Shown: in pieces, positions 7,590 to 10,637 of the stretch
Numbering within the stretch: position 1 is the first letter of the stretch
Layout: each line of letters opens with the position of its first letter
NCBI GenBank assembly: GCA_023453655.1
Contig: JAEXTE010000073.1
Location: 1 to 10,637 of the forward strand
Direction: 5' to 3'
Source of the DNA: Pseudomonadota bacterium
GTDB taxonomy: Bacteria > Pseudomonadota > Gammaproteobacteria > Xanthomonadales > Xanthomonadaceae
Length of the DNA: 10,637 bases
The notes under the pieces: model-generated
Databases searched by the model: none
Seen by the model: only the letters and a program-made list of their open reading frames with translations
Told to the model about the DNA's origin: nothing
Program-made: the position numbers and the translations under genes

Positions 7590-7610
7590 CCGCCGCGTCG
7601 TTCGCGGCGG
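7590..7610 (+). promoter_or_regulatory. Perfect GC hairpin between sdhB and sdhE
   Basis: CCGCCGCG (7590-7597) and CGCGGCGG (7603-7610) form an uninterrupted 8-bp stem around the loop TCGTT, starting 15 nt after the sdhB stop. The downstream bases are CCGGGAAGGG, with no U-tract, so it is not a classic intrinsic terminator. It may cap the 3' end of processed sdhCDAB mRNA or reduce read-through into sdhE, which would suit an assembly factor needed at lower level than the enzyme. Confidence 0.45.
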
Positions 7611-7638
7611 CCGGGAAGGGCAGGGCGCGACGACCCGC

Positions 7639-7899
7639 ATGAGCGACACGTCCGACGATCCCGGGCTGCGCCGCATCCGCTGGCGCTGCCGCCGCGGCAT
7701 GCGCGAGCTCGACCAGCTGTTCGAACGCTGGCTCGACCGCGAATGGGCGGTAGCCTCCGACGCCCAGCGCGGTGTTTTCCTACGCCTGCTGGATTGCGAG
7801 GACGATAGGCTCTGGCGCTGGTTCATGGGGTACGACACCGCCGCCGATGCCGAACTCGATGCGCTCGTCCGCCAGATGCGCGAACTTCCGCCCGGCTGA
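7639..7899 (+). CDS. sdhE: FAD assembly factor SdhE (YgfY/SDHAF2 family)
   Basis: This is an 86-residue helical cytoplasmic protein. [17 protein letters not shown] (12-28) contains the family RGxxE motif (Arg19-Gly20...Glu23), through which SdhE docks on SdhA and promotes covalent FAD attachment. The rest, [19 protein letters not shown] then [12 protein letters not shown], follows the E. coli YgfY pattern of five helices closely. It lies 64 bp after sdhB in the same direction. A purine-rich GGGAAGGGCAGGG lies 14 or more nt before the ATG, which is long spacing; the family match begins just after the chosen start. The 3' end overlaps the ygfX-like gene by 41 bp, as expected for a coupled pair. 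Confidence 0.93.
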   Translation: MSDTSDDPGLRRIRWRCRRGMRELDQLFERWLDREWAVASDAQRGVFLRLLDCEDDRLWRWFMGYDTAADAELDALVRQMRELPPG

Positions 7900-8320
7900 G
7901 GGCGGCAACGCCAGCATCGACTGGCGGCCCTCGCGCTGGCTCTCCTCCGCGTTGTTCCTGCTCGGCCTGCTGGCCGGCGTCTCCCTGCTGCTGTCGGACC
8001 TGCCCGAAGGCGTCGCGTGGCCCGGCGCACTGCTGGCGCCCGGATACGGCTGGTGGGCCGCCCGCCGCGTGCGGCGTTCGCCTGCGCGCAGCTTCGTATT
8101 CCGGGGCGAGGCAGTCCCGCTGGTCGACGGCGTGGCTGCTGACGGTTTCGTCCTGCAGTGGCGTGGGCCGCTCGCCTTCGCCCGCTGGCGCGACGCGCGC
8201 GGGCGGTGGGTGCATTGCGCCTGGTGGCCGGACACCCTTCCGGCGCCGCGACGAGGTGAACTCCGACTGGCCGCGCCCGGCGGTCGTGATGCCGGGCGCA
8301 CGGGTTCGATGGCACCATAG
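7859..8320 (+). CDS. YgfX/CptA-like inner-membrane protein
   Basis: This is a predicted 153-residue protein if it starts at ATG 7859. IDWRPSRWL (20-28) resembles the WR..WL entry of YgfX proteins. Two adjacent hydrophobic helices follow at about 29-46 and 49-66. A soluble C-terminal part contains FVLQWRG (97-103), then [23 protein letters not shown] (116-138, Cys120), like the LWLAADSM...LRR..L end of E. coli YgfX. In E. coli, ygfX is the partner of sdhE; it was reported as a toxin acting on MreB and FtsZ (CptAB), a role that is disputed. The position directly after sdhE supports the call. The start is uncertain: no Shine-Dalgarno is seen, and the 41-bp overlap is needed because no start codon occurs in this frame between the sdhE stop and the conserved region. 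Confidence 0.75.
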   Translation: MRSSARCANFRPAEGGNASIDWRPSRWLSSALFLLGLLAGVSLLLSDLPEGVAWPGALLAPGYGWWAARRVRRSPARSFVFRGEAVPLVDGVAADGFVLQWRGPLAFARWRDARGRWVHCAWWPDTLPAPRRGELRLAAPGGRDAGRTGSMAP

Positions 8321-8430
8321 GCGGCCCTTCACGCGACAAGACGCCGGACCGATGCCGCCGATGCCGAGACCGCTCCGACATGCCGCCCTCCGGCGCCGCG
8401 CCACCCGCGCGCAGGCAGGCTGAGCGCCAC

Positions 8431-9676
8431 ATGTTCAAACCGGTTCCCGTCGCCATCGGCCTGCGCTACCTGCGCGCCAAGCGCCGCAACGGCTTCATCT
8501 CCTTCATCTCCCTGGCCTCGATCCTCGGCATCGCGATCGGGGTGATGGTGCTGATCACCACGCTGGCGGTCATGAGCGGCTTCCAGCGCGAGATCAAGGA
8601 CCGCATGCTCGGCATGGTCGCGCACGCCACGGTCAGCGCCGACGGCCAGACGATGGAGGGATGGCAGCACGCCATCGACGTGGCGAAGCGCGACACGCGC
8701 ATCTCGGGCGCGGCGCCGTACATCGACACCCAGGCGCTGTTGCGCGGGGCGCGCCAGGAGCCGGCCGCGATCCGCGGCGTTTCGCCCGAAGCCGAATCGC
8801 AGGTCTCCGACCTGGCCGCATGGATGGTGCAGGGCTCGCTGGACGACCTGGCGCCGGGCGCATTCAACATCGTGCTGGGCAAGGAACTGGCGCAGTGGCT
8901 GGGTGCCCGCGTGGGCGACAAGGTGGTGGTCACCACCGACTTCCAGGTCACGCCCATGGGAGCGGTGCCGCAGCTCAAGCGGTTCACCGTCAGCGGCATT
9001 TTCGAAGCCGGCTACCAGGACTTCGACCGGCGCCTGGCGGTGGTCAACATCCAGGACGCGCAGCGGCTGATGCGGCTGGGCGATGGCGTGACCGGCGTGC
9101 GCCTGAAGCTGCACGACATGGATCGCGCCTGGGACGTCGCCGCCGACCTGGCGCAGGCGCTCGCCGCCGAAAGCCGCAGCTATTACCGGGTCAGCGACTG
9201 GAGCATGGAGAACGCCAACATGTTCCGCGCGCTCAAGCTGGAGAAGACCATGATCGGCATCCTGCTGTCGCTGATCATCCTGATGGGCGCGTTCTCGCTG
9301 CTCAGCTCGCAGGTGATGCTGGTGACCGACAAGCTGGCCGACATCGCCATCCTGCGCACGCTCGGGCTCACGCCCGGCGGGGTGATGCAGGTGTTCGTGG
9401 TGCAGGGCACGCTGATCGGGCTGATCGGCACCATCGCCGGCGTGATCGGCGGCCTGGTGCTGACCTTCAACCTCGAGCACATCCTGCGCGCGATCGAGCG
9501 CGCCTTCGACATGGTGCTGATGCCTTCGGACGTGTACTACGTCACCGGGCTGCCGATCGACCTGCAGGCCGGCGACGTGGTGGTGATCGCCGGCGTGGCC
9601 ATGCTGATGGCCTTCCTGGCCACGATCTACCCGGCCTGGCGCGCGGCGCGCACCGCGCCGGCGGAGGCGCTGCGCT

Positions 9677-9684
<8 letters not shown>
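8431..9684 (+). CDS. lolC: Lipoprotein-releasing ABC transporter permease (LolC/LolF type)
   Basis: This 417-residue inner-membrane protein has the LolC/LolE plan: one N-terminal helix (about 23-48), a large periplasmic domain (about 50-270), three C-terminal helices (about 274-298, 321-345, 382-402) and the FtsX-family ending [17 protein letters not shown]. The N-terminus [17 protein letters not shown] parallels E. coli Lol[13 protein letters not shown] (174-185) matches the E. coli LolC Hook, the loop that recruits the chaperone LolA. With LolD it extracts outer-membrane-bound lipoproteins from the inner membrane. No second permease gene (lolE) is present between it and the end of the lolD unit, so a single LolC-like or hybrid LolF protein may form a homodimer. 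Start 8431 is preferred over the in-frame ATG at 8380 by homology. The Shine-Dalgarno is poor. It overlaps lolD by 8 bp. Confidence 0.92.
9663..9667 (+). promoter_or_regulatory. Shine-Dalgarno of lolD
   Basis: GGAGG lies inside the 3' end of the lolC coding sequence, 9 nt before the lolD ATG at 9677. It fixes the lolD start despite the 8-bp overlap with lolC and implies efficient re-initiation. Confidence 0.6.
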
Positions 9685-10399
<715 letters not shown>

Positions 10400-10419
10400 G
10401 CGACCGGCCGCGACCGGCC
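10400..10419. repeat. Perfect tandem 10-bp repeat after lolD
   Basis: GCGACCGGCC occurs twice head to tail, directly after the lolD TAG. The second copy creates a small stem, GGCCG (10406-10410) with CGGCC (10415-10419) around CGAC. A further stem, CTCC..GG with CC..GGAG (10419-10436), lies next to it. These could help end lolD transcription, but no U-tract is present, and a simple slippage duplication in GC-rich DNA explains the repeat equally well. Confidence 0.5.
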
Positions 10420-10506
10420 TCCGGTAGAACCTGGAGTGCAAGGGCCGAAGCGGAGCGTCGGCGGACCTGCTGTCACCACCCGGCAGGAGACCCGGCCGCG
10501 TGGATC

Positions 10507-10532
10507 GACGCAGGTGGCGAGACACCTGCGTC
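10507..10532. terminator. 10-bp inverted repeat between lolD and the convergent gene
   Basis: GACGCAGGTG (10507-10516) pairs perfectly with CACCTGCGTC (10523-10532) around GCGAGA. It lies 7 nt beyond the stop of the minus-strand gene and about 107 nt beyond lolD, in the gap between converging genes, where a two-way terminator is expected. Neither strand has a T-rich run after the stem, so it is either a terminator of the U-less kind, a partner of Rho-dependent termination, or a 3'-end stabiliser. Confidence 0.5.
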
Positions 10533-10539
10533 CATGGGA

Positions 10540-10637
10540 TCAGCGGTTGCCGCCGCGCGGGCCGCGATTGCCACCGCCAGGTCCGCGACCGCCGCCGCCC
10601 GGTCCGCGGGCGCTGCCGCCAGGGCCGCGGCCGCCAC
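10540..10637 (-). CDS. 3' end of a gene with a Gly/Arg-rich (RGG-like) tail (partial)
   Basis: On the minus strand the frame ending at TGA 10542-10540 encodes 32 residues made of repeated GGRGPGG and GGGNRGP units, finishing RGPRGGNR. Only Gly, Arg, Pro, Asn, Ser and Ala occur. Such disordered, positively charged tails bind RNA. In Xanthomonadaceae-like genomes they are typical of DEAD-box RNA helicases (RhlE-like) and of some RNA pseudouridine synthases; the visible part cannot separate these. The gene runs off the right edge and converges on lolD. The confident frame, flanking hairpin and biased composition support a real gene rather than chance. Confidence 0.65.
   Translation of the reverse strand, partial: GGRGPGGSARGPGGGGRGPGGGNRGPRGGNR

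Noticed and set aside
7639..8320. Calling sdhE-ygfX a toxin-antitoxin system
   Set aside because: The CptAB interpretation from E. coli is disputed, SdhE has a firm role as a flavinylation factor, and the setting next to sdhCDAB fits complex II maturation better.
8321..8430. Gene or strong promoter in the 110-bp gap before lolC
   Set aside because: Only short GATGCCG-like repeats and weak purine runs are seen. No convincing -35/-10 pair or reading frame separate from lolC can be supported, so separate transcription of lolCD is undecided.
4902..8456. Very long open frame (1184 codons) on the minus strand opposite sdhA, sdhB, sdhE and ygfX
   Set aside because: It spans several well-recognised genes antisense, has biased low-information composition and no motifs. 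High GC makes stop codons rare in this frame.

Overview
The window is GC-rich bacterial chromosome, almost wholly coding, and looks like a gammaproteobacterium of the Xanthomonadaceae/Lysobacteraceae (Lysobacter, Luteimonas, Xanthomonas and relatives). That placement is inferred from the protein style and from the gene set: ygfZ, sdhE and ygfX homologues around sdhCDAB, followed by a lolC-type gene and lolD. No tRNA, rRNA, CRISPR array, insertion sequence or prophage gene is visible.

Layout. 1-33 is probably the 3' tip of an upstream gene whose stop overlaps the start of a glutathione S-transferase-like gene (30-671). Next comes a large gene for a fused alpha+beta thiamine-diphosphate 2-oxoacid dehydrogenase E1 (721-2994), convergent with a ygfZ-type folate-binding gene on the minus strand (3017-3880). 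Divergent from ygfZ is a short gene for an SDHAF4/DUF1674-type succinate dehydrogenase assembly factor (about 3906-4094). It leads into sdhC-sdhD-sdhA-sdhB (4173-7574), sdhE (7639-7899) and a ygfX/cptA-like membrane gene (7859-8320). After 110 bp come a lolC-type permease gene (8431-9684) and lolD (9677-10399). The right edge holds the 3' end of a minus-strand gene coding a Gly/Arg-rich tail.

How the genes fit together. The central block is a compact succinate dehydrogenase (complex II) locus. SdhC and SdhD form the haem- and quinone-binding membrane anchor, SdhA carries covalent FAD, and SdhB carries three Fe-S clusters. Around them sit factors known or expected to mature the complex: SdhE (flavinylation), the SDHAF4-like protein (handling of flavinated SdhA), YgfZ (folate-dependent support of Fe-S enzymes) and YgfX, the usual partner of SdhE. 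LolC/LolD release lipoproteins from the inner membrane and form a separate functional unit that may or may not be cotranscribed.

The most interesting non-coding signals are a roughly 48-nt interrupted hairpin in the sdhC leader, a perfect 8-bp hairpin between sdhB and sdhE, the ygfZ/SDHAF4 divergent start region with a candidate promoter and no Shine-Dalgarno, and a 10-bp stem between lolD and the convergent terminal gene. I found no convincing undescribed system. The gathering of complex II maturation genes is the feature most worth a comparative look.
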